Source: Microdochium bolleyi
Taxonomy: Eukaryota > Ascomycota > Sordariomycetes > Xylariales > Microdochiaceae
Direction: 5' to 3'
Assembly (NCBI GenBank): GCA_001566295.1
Contig: KQ964270.1
Span: 1-64,000 of the forward strand
Length of the DNA stretch: 64,000 nt
Of the stretch, positions 33,152 to 45,376 are shown in pieces. Each line of letters opens with the position of its first letter. The stretch's first letter is position 1. The notes under the pieces are model-generated. The model searched no databases. It was not told the DNA's origin and was given only the letters and a program-made list of their open reading frames with translations. The translations under genes and the position numbers were made by a program.

Positions 33152-34300
33152 ATGTCGTATCCGCAACCTCCAGGTGCGAATCCCGGCTCGCTTCCACCAC
33201 GCCCGCCGCCATCAAAGGTCTCGGGCTTCAAGCCAGCCTTCTCGACATCAACTCCTTCGTCGCACACCCCGAGCCCTGGCATTGGGGCATCACCATACAG
33301 TGCGCCACCATCGTACACCGGCACCCCCAGCTACGCGAGCGCGGCAGTCCCCAGTCACTATGGATCGTCATATCAACAGTATCCCCCACAAGGGCAGAGC
33401 CAGATGAGCTCCGCCGGCTACCAGTACCCTGGTTCCACGGGATACGGACAAACCACACAACACAGCTACTACGGTGCACTGCAGGCAGATGCCAGCTCTT
33501 ACTCTGCCACGCCGCAGATTCGAAACCCTTTTCCGGCTCCTGCCCCAGCTAGTAATGCCGGTGGTGGCAGCAGTCAACACGCAGTGCGATCCGACGACAA
33601 CGACCCGGAGCTAGCAGCGCAGATAGCGCAGTGGCAGAGCGCCTATGTCAAAGACCCCAAAGACTCGACCGCACCGCCGGCCGCGCGCGCTGGCTCGGGC
33701 GGTGCAAACATCGGCGCCCCATACCCAGGTGCGCAGGTCGCTGTCCCAGATTCGAACGCAACGACTGGAGAGCGGAAGAAGACGGTAGCGCGTGCTGGCG
33801 GTGGCACGAAATGGACCGATGACACGCTGCTCGAATGGGACCCTACGCATCTACGCCTGTTCGTGGGTAACTTGGCAGGCGAGACGACCGACGAGAGCCT
33901 GCACAAGGCTTTCTCGCGATGGAAATCGCTGCAAAAGGCCCGGGTAATCCGCGACAAGGTCACCAGCAAGTCCAAGGGCTATGGATTTGTTTCTTTCAGC
34001 GATCCAGACGATTTCTTCCAAGCTGCGAAAGAGATGAACGGCAAATACATCCAGAGTCATCCGGTTCGTGTCAGCAAGGCAACGACCGAGATCAAGACTG
34101 TAAACGTCAAGGACAAACACAGCGGTGGCAAGTGGAACAAGAATAAGAACAAACATCGCCAGGGCGGCGGCGGAGGAGGAGGAAGCGGTGCTGGCCGCGG
34201 AGGCAACGATGGTGCGTATGAGGCGCACCTCGGTGCACACGGTGGAGGGGTCACGAAACCGGGCCAGAAGACGAAGGGGGGGCTCAAGCTTCTGGGTTGA
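33152..34300 (+). CDS. RRM-domain RNA-binding protein, RBM42-like
   Basis: Intronless, 382 aa. The N-terminal 200 residues are Pro/Ser/Tyr/Gly-rich and probably disordered. A segment WTDDTLLEWDPTHLRLFVGNL leads into a single RNA-recognition motif near residues 230-310. RNP2 is LRLFVGNL and RNP1 is SKGYGFVSF. The block between them (FSRWKSLQKARVIRDKVTSK) and the N-terminal lead-in are characteristic of RBM42-type proteins, which are implicated in splicing in other eukaryotes. The C-terminus is basic, then Gly-rich, with KTKGGLKLLG at the end. The start is the ATG opening MSYPQPPG; an upstream non-ATG extension was ignored. Confidence 0.9.
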   Translation: MSYPQPPGANPGSLPPRPPPSKVSGFKPAFSTSTPSSHTPSPGIGASPYSAPPSYTGTPSYASAAVPSHYGSSYQQYPPQGQSQMSSAGYQYPGSTGYGQTTQHSYYGALQADASSYSATPQIRNPFPAPAPASNAGGGSSQHAVRSDDNDPELAAQIAQWQSAYVKDPKDSTAPPAARAGSGGANIGAPYPGAQVAVPDSNATTGERKKTVARAGGGTKWTDDTLLEWDPTHLRLFVGNLAGETTDESLHKAFSRWKSLQKARVIRDKVTSKSKGYGFVSFSDPDDFFQAAKEMNGKYIQSHPVRVSKATTEIKTVNVKDKHSGGKWNKNKNKHRQGGGGGGGSGAGRGGNDGAYEAHLGAHGGGVTKPGQKTKGGLKLLG

Positions 34301-35710
34301 ATTGTGCTGGGTGCGCGCATGTCAAGGGCACAGCTAGCAGAGCACTTTGTTTTCAGCCCGGCGTAACATTGTGCTGGGAGGCACTCATGTACCTCCGGTG
34401 CATATCCATTCCCGTGGTGGATCTTTTATTTTTATATTTAAGCAGCAATGACTGCTGAGCGTGTCTCTCTGGAATTACAATTACAAGCACAAGCTCACAG
34501 CTCGACACGATAATCTTGGACACGACAGCCCCATGAACAGATATCTTTCTCTTTCCAAGATGGAATTGTACTTGCTACCACGTACTTTATTGCGCCGCGG
34601 CACATGCTGACGACGAAACGAAGCCGTGTGGATTCTCGTGGTGCCAGGGCTAGACTGTGATGCGGCACTAGAGACTGGCCAGCAACGTCATGCATGGTGC
34701 ACCCAGGGCCCGAGGGTCACGGTCGTGGCCAACTGTCAGCCTCTCCTTACCCTGCGGCCCCATGATATACAGCCAGGGAGCCTGCAGAGCCGTCTCTGCG
34801 GGCCAAGAGAGGCATTGGTAAACTTTTCTTCTGGTCGAACATGCAGCAGGAACAACACTTCTACTTGAGGAACAACGACACGTGCAACGCGAGGTGCCTG
34901 ATGACTGTGCGATGATGCGGTCTGCAGAGTGGATCCTGATCGCCGTCCCGAGCGCCACCCCTGCCGGTTGCACACTCCACTCGTGCATGCGCTGCCGTCG
35001 TCAGTCCTGCTCTGCTTGCTCTGCTGTAGCTTCTGATGCCGAGCTGCGAGGATCTCATATTCAGTTCCTTCCCCCCCGGGTTGGCTCCGGAGTTGCTGCC
35101 CTTCCTCTTGCACACCGTCTCTCTCCTTCGCAGGCCCCTCGTCCATCAGTCTGCCGGCTCCGCACAGGCAGGCAACTGCCCTCCCGACCCTGTTCGTTAC
35201 GTCCGCGTCAGAGCCGAGCCGCGCACCTGACCCGGCTTTGAGGTTGGGCCTCCTCCACCTCGCCTGAGTCGGACGACCCTTTCCGCCTGCCTACCTTTAC
35301 CCACACCTGGTGTCATCACAAGCTTCTGCTTTGGCGCTACCAACTCGCAAGGGCGTCATCACGCAGCCGGCAAACCCAGCAAGGCCACCCAGAGCATGGA
35401 CGGCTCTGCCCAGGACGCCTCCTCGCCCGAGCCCCAATCCCCAGTGACCCCCAACAAGCCACAGCGATACTTCTATCTCGGTATGTCGTGTCTCAGCCCT
35501 GCCCATCTGCCCATTCCTCTCCTGCACGTCCAAGACAGCGACAAGATGAGCTGAGATGGGCTTCGCTGCCCAGACGGTCCTCCTCATAACTGTCCCCCGC
35601 CGCCAACGTCTCCGCGGCTGCGCGCCCACCCGTCTATGACCCTTACATGCATGTAATATGCCCTGGTTGTCACCAGTTTTGTCGTCGCTGTCGCTGCACC
35701 TCTGCCTACC
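34301..35710. other. Intergenic region with probable DGAT2 leader
   Basis: An ATG at 35396 opens 28 codons that end at a good donor (GTATGT, 35481). I found no acceptor that keeps the DGAT2 frame, so this may be a leader exon or an upstream ORF. The stretch 35040-35400 is pyrimidine-rich. Nothing else was seen. Confidence 0.45.
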
Positions 35711-37660
35711 ATGATGGCCGATCTTCCCAACCTTCAGGGCCGCCGCATCGTCCGGCCGGAGTCCCTGCATCGCTCAAAGTTCCCGCGCCGCCAGAAGAGC
35801 AGCATTTCTCCCGATGCGCGCCGTAGATCTGACGACTTTTCCGGTCTAGTTTCCACCCCGAGTCGCCAGAATAGCCACACGTCCTCGCGCTCCGCCGACT
35901 TCGTCACAACTGCCGGCAACACCCAGTTTGACAGTCCTAGCCGGCGTAGTACAGGAGATTCGTCACCGCCCGACTCGCCGGGGAGCTGGGTAAGGCCCGC
36001 TAGATTCTAACACTCTCATGCCTATCAGGCTAATCCTGGGCCCGCGAGACAGATCAACCCTGACAACTACTACACCTCGAAGCCACCTCACAGAGCTACG
36101 CCTGTCCGTGGCTCGAATAGAACAACATCACCAACTCCACTAAGTCCGAGTCAAGTGCCGCGGCGCCGAGAGCACATTGACAGCCTCGTCGGCAAGATGG
36201 CTACCGTAGCTCCTCATCAGGTGCCTAGCCCACCGCAGTCTGTAAAAGACGACACGATCAAGGTCCAGACGGTCACATCGGACCCACGCCTGGCCGGGTC
36301 GGAGGATGCTCAAGGAGCAACTAGTTCCAAGGAAGGCTCATTCATCCATGTCGGAAATTCGAAGGAGGCAAATGGCAAGGAGTCCCCGGCCCCAACAGAA
36401 GTGTACGGCTCTGAAAAGCCCACCGCAAAGTACGCGAAGAACGAGAAGGCCGGCACGACGACAGCCGAGGACGACGCCAAGCAGAAGGAGCACATCAACG
36501 GTCTCAGCAATGCGTCTAGGACCAGCTACGCTGCGGCCCTCAAGAAGAATACCCACCTTGACGACGATGACGACTCGTACCCGGACCTCGATGATATGGG
36601 CGCAGAGATGGTACATCGCCCGCCGAAGCCCAAGAAAAAGGGGGGTATCAGATGGGTGCCTTTGAACGTGCCGTTTCAGCGGCGCGGCCAAACCCTGGCC
36701 GTTCTGCTCCACAGCCTGTGCATCGTCATCACTGTATCTTTTTTCTGCGCCTGTTGCGCCAATCCCTTCGTTTGGCCTTTGCTTTTGTTCTACCTCCTGC
36801 ACGTCCTCAACGACAAGTCTGCCACGGACGGCTCCCTCCGGTTCCGCAGCGAGCGTTTCCGTCGCAGCTATCTGTGGCATCTTTTCGCTGGGTACTTTCC
36901 TGCCAAACTGCACAAGACCCATGAGCTGGAGCCTACCCGCAAGTACATCTTTGGGTACCATCCCCACGGCATCATCTCTCACGGGGCATGGGCAGCCTTC
37001 ACTACCGATGCGCTGAACTTTAGCGGGCTATTTCCTGGCATCACCAACACCTTGCTCACCCTGGATTCGAACTTCCGCGTCCCATTCTACAGAGACTACC
37101 TTCTAGCCATGGGCATGCGTTCCGTGTCTCGCGAGTCGATTGTTAACATTTTGACACGGGGCGGCATGGACGGCGAGGGCATGGGTCGTGGCGTGACCGT
37201 TGTTGTCGGCGGCGCCCGGGAGTCTCTTGAGGCCATTCCTGGCAATCTGCGTCTCATCCTCAAGGAGCGCAAGGGCTTCGTCAAGATCGCCGTGCGGACT
37301 GGTGCCGACCTCGTACCTGTTCTGGCGTTTGGCGAGAACAGCCTCTACGACCAGCTTGAGAAGGGCCAGCACCCGATGGTGCACAGGCTCCAGATGTTCA
37401 TCCTCAAAGTGTGGAAGTTTACGCTACCCTTCATGCACGGGCGCGGTATCTTCAACTACGACGTCGGCATGATGCCTTACCGCCACCCGCTGAACGTTGT
37501 CGTTGGCGCACCAATCAAGGTCGTGCAGTCTGCGAATGTTGACATGGGCTATGTCGATGAGCTGCACGAGTTATACGTTACGGAGCTCGAGAAGCTATGG
37601 GACCGCTACAAGGACGAGTTTGCGCTGGACAGAAAGGAGGAGATGCAGCTTCTCTCGTGA
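35711..37660 (+). CDS. dga1: Diacylglycerol O-acyltransferase, DGAT2 family
   Basis: Acylates diacylglycerol to triacylglycerol at the ER and lipid droplet. Two exons, 35711-35989 and 36029-37660, around a short 39-bp intron with CTAAC inside; product 636 aa. The catalytic domain covers the C-terminal 400 residues: a paired hydrophobic segment (LLHSLCIVITVSFFCACC and following), then YIFGYHPHGIISHGAW with the HPHG signature at 404-407, SRESIVNIL, GRGVTVVVGGARESL, RTGADLVPVLAFGEN, and the late block RHPLNVVVGAPI. The first 240 residues are an unusually long disordered, Ser/Pro/Lys-rich extension with an acidic DDDDDSYPDLDDMG patch; yeast Dga1 lacks most of it. The ATG start is uncertain, and the N-terminal exon is less secure than the catalytic part. 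Confidence 0.88.
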
Positions 37661-39874
37661 GGCACTTGCTTTGCATTTCGGCCGCAGAGACAAGGAGAAA
37701 TTGGCTAGAGTTTATGACGTTATAGAGTATCGTATAGCTGTATTGGAATATTATATTCGTAGCGGGTTCTCATGAATGATTACCATCTTTAGGAGGCTCA
37801 GATTAAATTGCCCTCTTCGTATGCTGGAGTTGCTTTCGACATGACACTACATAACGGCACAAGTGCCCTCCCTCGACAGAATCATCCTTACAAGTGCCTC
37901 TATAATGAACGATGCTCCAAGCCTGCGTCCGCACTCTTCAGCCGTCGATTGTACTTGGCTATGAAACACGACGTGCCAGCTCGCACGAAGCAGTTTCTGT
38001 TTTTCATTTCGCAGCACGTCCGATGATCACAAGAGGACGAGGGAATCACATGCTAGCCATCACAACCATGTCTCGGCCGAGACTTCGTTAGCGCTGGACC
38101 CTCCTGACTGTGTTTCCCGGCCGTGTCCCCCTTTCTTTTCTCATTGTTTCTCGGGAAATAGGAAAGTGCTGATCTTTCTGATTGGCTGGGTCGGGGTTCG
38201 CTGTCTGTCAACAGAGGAATGTTCCCTGTCCACCTTGCGGTACTCTGGAACGCGGGCTGGACTCCGCTGTGTACGCTTAGGTAGCGCGCGATAAGAGGGA
38301 CTGTTGTCTCAGTCTGCATATCCGAATATGGATGGGGGTGGTTTTGGTTGGGCTGGGTTGGGTGATTTCTGGCATGTTGTTGAAATGAGTGAGACTCTTC
38401 TTTACGATTCGGGCTCCGTCAGTTGGGGAGAATTCCAAAAAGAAATAGGTGTATACTGTCAGTGGTCGTGGGGGGCTCGGGGTTGACATGTGCTTGTGCA
38501 TTTTGAGCTTCCCTCTCTTGGAGTCCAGGCCTGAGAGGGCCAGTAGTGGCGGTAAGGAACGGGTGAAATTGGGCGTGATTGTGATTATCTAGTGCGCGAG
38601 TACGATTGTGAAGTCCTTGTTTACATTGCGGCCGGGTGCGAAGAGCGCGGGCGGGAAAGGATTGTTGTGTTGCTGTTGTGTTGTTGTCCTGTCGCGCCTT
38701 TTTCCTTGTGTTTATCAAATACAAACTGTTCACAGGAAACCAAGCACACGCGTGAGCTGGATTATATGGCTAATTCCCACGAGTTTTTGCGTGAGAAGGG
38801 AAGCTCCTCTCGTATAGCCTTGCAACATGCTTTCTTCAAAGGAGAATGAGCGGCTGCATTTTCTTGTTACCTGGTCGGGGTGATGTGATCACCAGCAAGC
38901 ACGGTCTCGAGGGATAGTATTGACCCTGGCCGCGGATCGTATCTTTGCCGTATGTGCGTATGTGCTTGTTGCTGCACAGACTACCGTAATGTTCAGTGTA
39001 ATATATGAAACTCCTAGAGTATATGACAGCCAAGTTCTACGCTCCACATGGAATCCCAACGTGTGATGGTTTCTTGCAGATGGCGCCACGGAGAATCAAT
39101 TTGATCTCGTGATGATGCTTTAGGAGATCTTGCCATTTTAGCATAATTAAACAAAATTACCCGGTGCCATGGCAATCCAGAAGCAATCGCGCAAGGCACT
39201 CCCGCGAGGCATACTATTCGCCAAGCTGTAGCTCACTGTAAGTAAGCCACCTCGATATTCCAAACTTGCGGGGAAGAGCGATAGTGTTGTCCTCTATGCA
39301 CCAAGCATAGCCCCAGCGGCAGTGTGTGCTGGGACCCTGGAACTGCGAGACAGGTGGCCGTGAAATCGGGCAACCGTGATGCTGGTATCTGCTGTGTGTA
39401 ACATGAGATGTGACGAGTTCCGCATACGGCATATTGTCCTTTTTTGTCCATCACGAGGCTGACCGCCAAAGCTCTGGACGAGCCCCGGTCAGAACTGTTC
39501 AATGCCAGCGGCGCGCAACAGCCACAGAGGCTGTGAATGATTCCACGTTCAGGCAGATGGCAAAGTGCACAAATCTGGCGCCGGTCCTGGATTTCATTGG
39601 TCGACTCATCCTTGTCGTCACATTGAGCCAGAGAGCGTAAATCGCCTTGGGCACACAGCCACGGTGCTTGGCTGCGCAGGTGTGATGCAATACTTCCGAA
39701 CACCATCTTTGGGTGGTTCAGGAAGATATATATGAAGTCGTCGTGGCGACGGGCCGATATCAAGAACGAAGTACCAGATGGTCCAACCCACTCCATGTGG
39801 ACAACACTTTACTCGTTGCCACGGACTTTACACAACATTCGGATTACAGGCAATAAAACCGTGCAACACAGAAC
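37661..39874. other. Intergenic region, no supported gene
   Basis: About 2.2 kb of comparatively AT-rich sequence. Scattered ORFs under 190 codons lack domains. A TATATATG motif sits at 39727-39734, about 140 bases before the next start. Confidence 0.55.
39726..39734 (+). promoter_or_regulatory. Possible TATA box for the small membrane protein gene
   Basis: ATATATATG about 140 bases upstream of the ATG at 39875. Position and sequence are plausible for a TATA element, but the motif is short and AT-rich sequence is common here. Confidence 0.3.
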
Positions 39875-40699
39875 ATGGCTCCCCAAGGCCCACGCACGCG
39901 ACTACCCAACCCGTGGGTGTTTCTTCTTCTCGTCTGCAGATTCTGTGCGCTCGCCGTGTGCGCAGCAGAGATCGCACTCGTCCACGCGGGAAAGAGACAA
40001 TGGGGCGACACGAGGGAGTTCTACTGGGTGAATCTGAGCCTTGTAAGTCTGGATTGCCTTCCCGTCCCGACATCTGTCAATTGTACTTGTCACCATGTCC
40101 TACAAGTCTTCTTTCGACCTGCCAGATCCAAACGGTTCTTCTTTCGGCCTGTTAGAACCTGCTCTCACAATGTTTCCCCGAAATATAGGCTGCTATCGGC
40201 ATCGCCGTTGATTGCATCGAGATTGTCCCGCTGCTCGACCCGACCAAGAAGATCCCACGCGTCAACCCGTGCGGCATCATGTCTGGCGACCTCTTCCTGG
40301 TGCTGCTCACGATCCCCATCTTATGCCTGTACACCGTCAAGCCGTACTGGGGAGAGTCGAAGACGCCGACACCAGACCTTCAGGCCCACGATAGGTTTGT
40401 CTATGCGCTGTTCGTCTGCATGTTGTGAGTCTACCCAGCCTCGGAACCCTTCTTCAATTCCTCCAAGGGCCCCACAGCTCTGTTCTTGATGATAAAGGAG
40501 TCGCTCTTCGAAAACTGACTCGTGAACATATAGCGCTGTACGCAGCTGCTTGCTTCTCTGGGGTTGTATACGGACATGCTTCTGGCCGAGTAATCGGAAG
40601 CCTGCCGGGAAGCAGGTCTCAGCAAGCGAGGCATACAGCATGGTCATGGAGATGGACGCAAGGAAGGCGAAGGGGAATTTGACTCGCGAGGGCGTTTGA
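39875..40699 (+). CDS. Small multi-pass membrane protein, function unknown
   Basis: Not recognised. Three exons (39875-40042, 40189-40424, 40534-40699; introns 40043-40188 and 40425-40533) close to 189 aa. Hydrophobic segments lie at about residues 14-37 (WVFLLLVCRFCALAVCAAEI), 53-72 (LSLAAIGIAVDCIEIVPLL), 85-103 (GDLFLVLLTIPILCLYTV) and 124-147 (RFVYALFVCMLF and following). That suggests four transmembrane helices with a basic N-terminal flank and a cytosolic-type charged tail. Both introns have good donors (GTAAGT, GTGAGT), and the frame is kept across them, which supports a real gene. Residues between helices 2 and 3 include DPTKKIPRVNPCGIMSG. Topology and localisation are inference. Confidence 0.7.
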
Positions 40700-43600
40700 G
40701 CGTGTTTGGCAAGGAGGCGCAGCGAACCACTTTGGGATAATGCTAGAGATGCTATTCTGTGTCCACAAATGTCATGACAGCTACTATCTTCTTTGGACGT
40801 ATAAGACTGTGAGAAGGCCCTTGGATGGGCCAGGCAATCCTGCGACTGTGAAATCTTTCCTAGATGACGGCACCTCTATGTTTCATCCACCGTTGTCCCG
40901 CTTGTTGACCTTGCAGGACTACAGTCTGAGCCCCTGAACGCTTGGGGCAAGACAAATTCAGAACATCGAGGACTGCTGGGGTTGTCCTCTTCACTCATGT
41001 AACTCGAGCATAGGGACAATTGAGTAGGAGACAAACGTTCAGCAATATACTTCATGGCCGGAGTAGTCAGCCTGTCGGCTTTAGCATTGCCTGGAAGACC
41101 TAGCCGAGTGCGCTCAGGGACAAGGAAGGCATACACGCCAGGCGTGGACTGAGTTCAGCAGGCTTCTCTCTGATTACTAGAGTTCTTGGCTGCCAGCATT
41201 ATCAAGACATCACGCGCAAGTTCAGTCAAAGTTTCGGCAAGGTTGACTGGGCAATGAACTGGATAGTGAGCATGAATGATCATGACTTCGCAAGCCGCCA
41301 AACCCAGAACTTGAGCTCTGGCGTCCCAGGTCGATCCCGCTGTTTTGGGTTCAAAGCGTGTCAACATTGACGGCTTCGCTTCATTATAAGCAATGACGCA
41401 ACTCGGTCGTAGTCAATGGCTGGCGATCTTCAAATGATTTCAACAGCGGTTCTAAAGCTTTCCATAGATTGCTTGTGCTCGTTGTTGATCCATACTGTGC
41501 GATAACGTATTCCTCCTCCAGCGCCGCCTGGGACAAAGCGAGCACCAAGCCGGCTGGCTCAAAACCCTCAGAGTCAAGCCAGTCTCTTCGTCCTATCTTT
41601 CCATGTCCTAGACAACACGAACCGCTCACACATACGATACGAACCACCCCACAAACACATGCATACATAGTCGCATGCAAGGCAAGGCGAGTCTCGGATC
41701 GTTGATTGCCGACGTCCACGAACTACGGCTCCAGTCAGGCAGGGATGGGCTCTGCCAGAGACAGACCGACACACTTTCGCATCCAAGAGACATCGAAAAG
41801 ACGAGGCCAGCTGCAAAACACAGACTTCCACGATCCGCTAAACCCGCTCCGCACTGGGCCCGTCGCTGCAAGGGAGGAAGCGGGACGATGGGGGCGCGTC
41901 CAGACAGGGCGGACGAACCGCAGAAAAAGAAAACCTCAGCTGATCCCGATCTTGACACTTTTGACGGGGTCTGCCTGGGGCAAGATCGAGTTCCTGCATC
42001 ATGCACGCACTCTGCGGCGTTTACCGGACTCGTGCAGACCAAGAACTGGTTTCCTTGTCGTGCACTAGAGGATGAAGATACGGTTGAGGTACTGATAGAG
42101 CTGCGCCCTCCTTGCTCGGCCATTCTTCCTGTTAGCTATGTCTGATGTGTTCAGCTCTGTGTATGCCACGATGGACAACAGCAACTACAACAGTCCCAGT
42201 GACTCCCCACATGCGTCATCGGCGATCTTGCTCCTCGCTTTCCGCCTCGCCTGGGCCGGACCACGGGATCGTGGGGCGGCCGGTCGTGGTGTTTCTGGGT
42301 CCGAGACACAATTACATGCTGTGGGACCGGGCGTCTCGCTCGCCAACCACCTCCATTATGCACCAGCGCCCCGTTCAAGATGTCCTCCCTCCAATAAGGG
42401 AGGCCAGAGGGCCTAACGGCCTACCCCTTTCGGCATGACTGAGCTTGAGCCTCCCTGGGGTATGCTGGCATTTCTGGCGACTAAGTGTACCAGAAGCACA
42501 GGTGAGCGTTGACGCGCATAAGGACATAACGCTGCAGGGCTGGCCGATAGGTCCCCCCGAACACGTTTCGCGAACCGCTAGTTCCGTGGAGCGGTGGTCG
42601 ACAGATCTGTGAATACTCATAGCGCCGAGCCAGGTGTCGGCAAGCTCCGCTTTACGTATCGCGGACGCGCTGGCGCCCGCCTGGGTGTTGGCCGACCATA
42701 CTCGCCGGGCATGTGTCGACGCTGTCACACTCTCTCCCGCAGATGGTGCGAGTGGGCAGCAATGTGGACTATGGAGTAGCTGGTTGTCCGTTGGACATCA
42801 TGCTGGTCAGTCAAACTCACCGCTCCCTTGGATTCTCTTGTCTTCGACAGAGTAGAGCTAGGTAGATGAAGTCTAGCGGACAGCTCAGAACTCCCTTTCC
42901 TCGTTTCAAGAGTGGACGCGTCGACAATAGACGACTGCGACGGCCCTTGTTAGAGGACAAGATAGCCCACACGAGGTCACAAGAACAATGCATTGTGCCA
43001 GATCCAAAAGGGCGACCGTTGGCCAGAGCCACCACCGTTCCAAGGCAACCCTGCAGTAGCAGCGCATGGTGCCAGCGCCAGACAGGCAAGCAGACAGGCA
43101 GGAAGGACACCACTGGCGGACATCCGATCGACGCGAACCCTTCTGGACCCTGAAAAAGGTTCCCGAGTCAAGGCTCGGCACGCTGGAATGTCCCCTGAAA
43201 ATGGAAGCCCCCTGCTATTTGGAGCACCTACGGCACGGCAAGCTTACGTAGTACGTTCACCCGCCCAATTAACCTGACCCTGCTACGGTGTGGCTCAAAA
43301 GGGACCCAAGTCACAGGTAATCTAACCACCTGACAGGAAGCTTTCCCTCTCAACTTTGATGAAATATGGTCTCAGAGCAGGCCAAGCTACATTGACCAAG
43401 CCCAATCTGCTTCCAGCCGCCACCAGCGCTCACCGCTCAGGCTCTGCGTCCTCGTCGAGGACGGATACCTATCCACAACGTCAGGATGCCATTGCAGGGC
43501 TTGCCTGGTCCCTGCTAGCCCTGCCTTTCCCACCCAGGCGCCACTCTTTTGGAGAACAAAATCCTGTCGTTCGTTCGACAGGGGGTTCTTTCGCGAGCAG

Positions 43601-45376
43601 CGCAGGGGGGGATACATACGCACTTGACAGAAGAGCGCTAAAGAGAAGCTCTAGCCAACTCCGCCGGCAAGCTAGACTGATGCGGGACACCACGCCTGCA
43701 GGCTGCAGCTCTCCGCTGGAACTTTTCTTGTGTTTCTCTTGCGCCTGAAGTTTCTGGCTCCTGTGATTTCCGGGTACAACGGTGGGAACATGCTCGGCAC
43801 GACGAGTCCTGCCGGGTTATCAGCTGGAGCTGGAGGCTTTGTGTCAAGCAGGAAGAAAACACGTCGCGTTCAGTCCAAGCTCGAGGCAGGCAGGCCACGA
43901 TACCGGTACCATCGACACGCGATGCCCAACCAACCTCTCTCCAAGTGGACACCCGCAGGGTCTCTGCGGATCCCGTACAGCGCAGAATGGAGACCCTTTT
44001 GCGTGACTTTTCCTCGCCCACAAACCCCCCGGGCCCCCGGTCCTGGTCCCAAGCCAGCGAGCAACAAAGTCACCGCTACTAGGTATTTCTTGCCGCCAGC
44101 CGCTTGCCGGCGGCCGGATTTCCTGGCCTGGTCGGGTAGGGGTGCTTTCCCTCTTTCGCTAGCTAGCCGGGCCTAGCTTGTGCCGCACACCAGCAGGACA
44201 AGCGGCGGTAAGCACGTTGCACTAGCTAGCCGGGACAGATCTTTCCTTGGGTGAAAAAGTGCCCATGGGAGCTGGAGAATAGGGGTCGTTTTCTTGCGAG
44301 CGAGGTGGTGTCGTTGGCTGGGCCGGGCATGGGCGGTCCCGAAGGATAGCTACCTTGAGGTACGATAGGTAACGCAGGTGGTAGCCTCCCTCTCCGCAGA
44401 GGCTGGATGGACAATCGACGGGCAGACTGATGGTCAATGTTGCTATCGCTCCCTGTGCCGGCTAGCTGGATAGTGCTCGATTTGCAGAGCTTCCCTTGTT
44501 CTCACTCCTTCTCTGGTTTCGGTCGGTTCCCCCGCCGTGCCGTGGAACAAGTCGTCAAATAGCCCGATTGCGACGGTTCGCTGTTGTCCCGCACTTGGCT
44601 TAGACATCTTCTGCCTCCTCCCTTGTTGTGCACGAGTCCATGTTTCGAAACTCTGGGACAGACACATCATGTCCCGCTGGTTTTGGTGGGGTAAGTACTT
44701 ATTTCCAAGGTTACGGTAGGCTTGGTCGAGGTCAGGCCGGATGTCTCTCTCTGTCTGAGACAACACGCGGGCAACTCCACCCGTAGAGAGGATGCGTGTA
44801 AGTGAGCTCGCTCCGCAGCGTGCATGTGACAAATGTGGCAGGCACAATCGAGCAAGTCACCAATAGGACAGAAACAGTCTGGTTGTACGAACGAGATCTC
44901 TCGTGCTGTATTTTGTGATTTGATTCGTGATCTGATATAGAGCCCGGGCAGCACTGTGGGATGCACAAGGGATACACAGTTGTGACTATATTGTATGCTT
45001 GAACAAGTGAATCCCGAGACAACGATACCTGGAGAGAACTAGGCAGGGGCCCAAGGAACCCGTGCAAAAGAGGTAAGACGAATGACTGAACGGTTTGGAT
45101 ATCTCGTGAAATGAAAAACCAGGTGATGAACAACGCCATTATGAAGCTGGCGGCTCGTTATGGCCGCAGCAGAATCGAAACAACTCCGAAACAGTGAAGC
45201 CTTAATGAAGGTCTTCGAAACCAATGAGTGTGATGACTCCGACCCAAGTGATGCGCGCAACATGATGTGAATAAAGACTCTAGTTGGCCAAACCTTTGAC
45301 CAAGATGCTGGGAAAAGTGCTCGCTTCGAGTGCGAGGTAAAGAAGAGAAAGGCAGGGCTCGAACGTGGGCTTGGGA
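40700..45376. other. Gene-poor region, no supported gene
   Basis: About 4.7 kb without a recognisable coding region. The longest ORFs (roughly 130-165 codons) lie opposite one another, have no domain and no convincing splice context. A 13-bp direct repeat CTAGCTAGCCGGG occurs at 44159-44171 and 44222-44234. Base composition does not look AT-rich enough for a decayed, RIP-mutated transposon. Confidence 0.5.
44159..44234. repeat. 13-bp direct repeat pair CTAGCTAGCCGGG
   Basis: Two exact copies, at 44159-44171 and 44222-44234, 63 bases apart start to start. Function is unknown and it may be chance. Confidence 0.6.
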
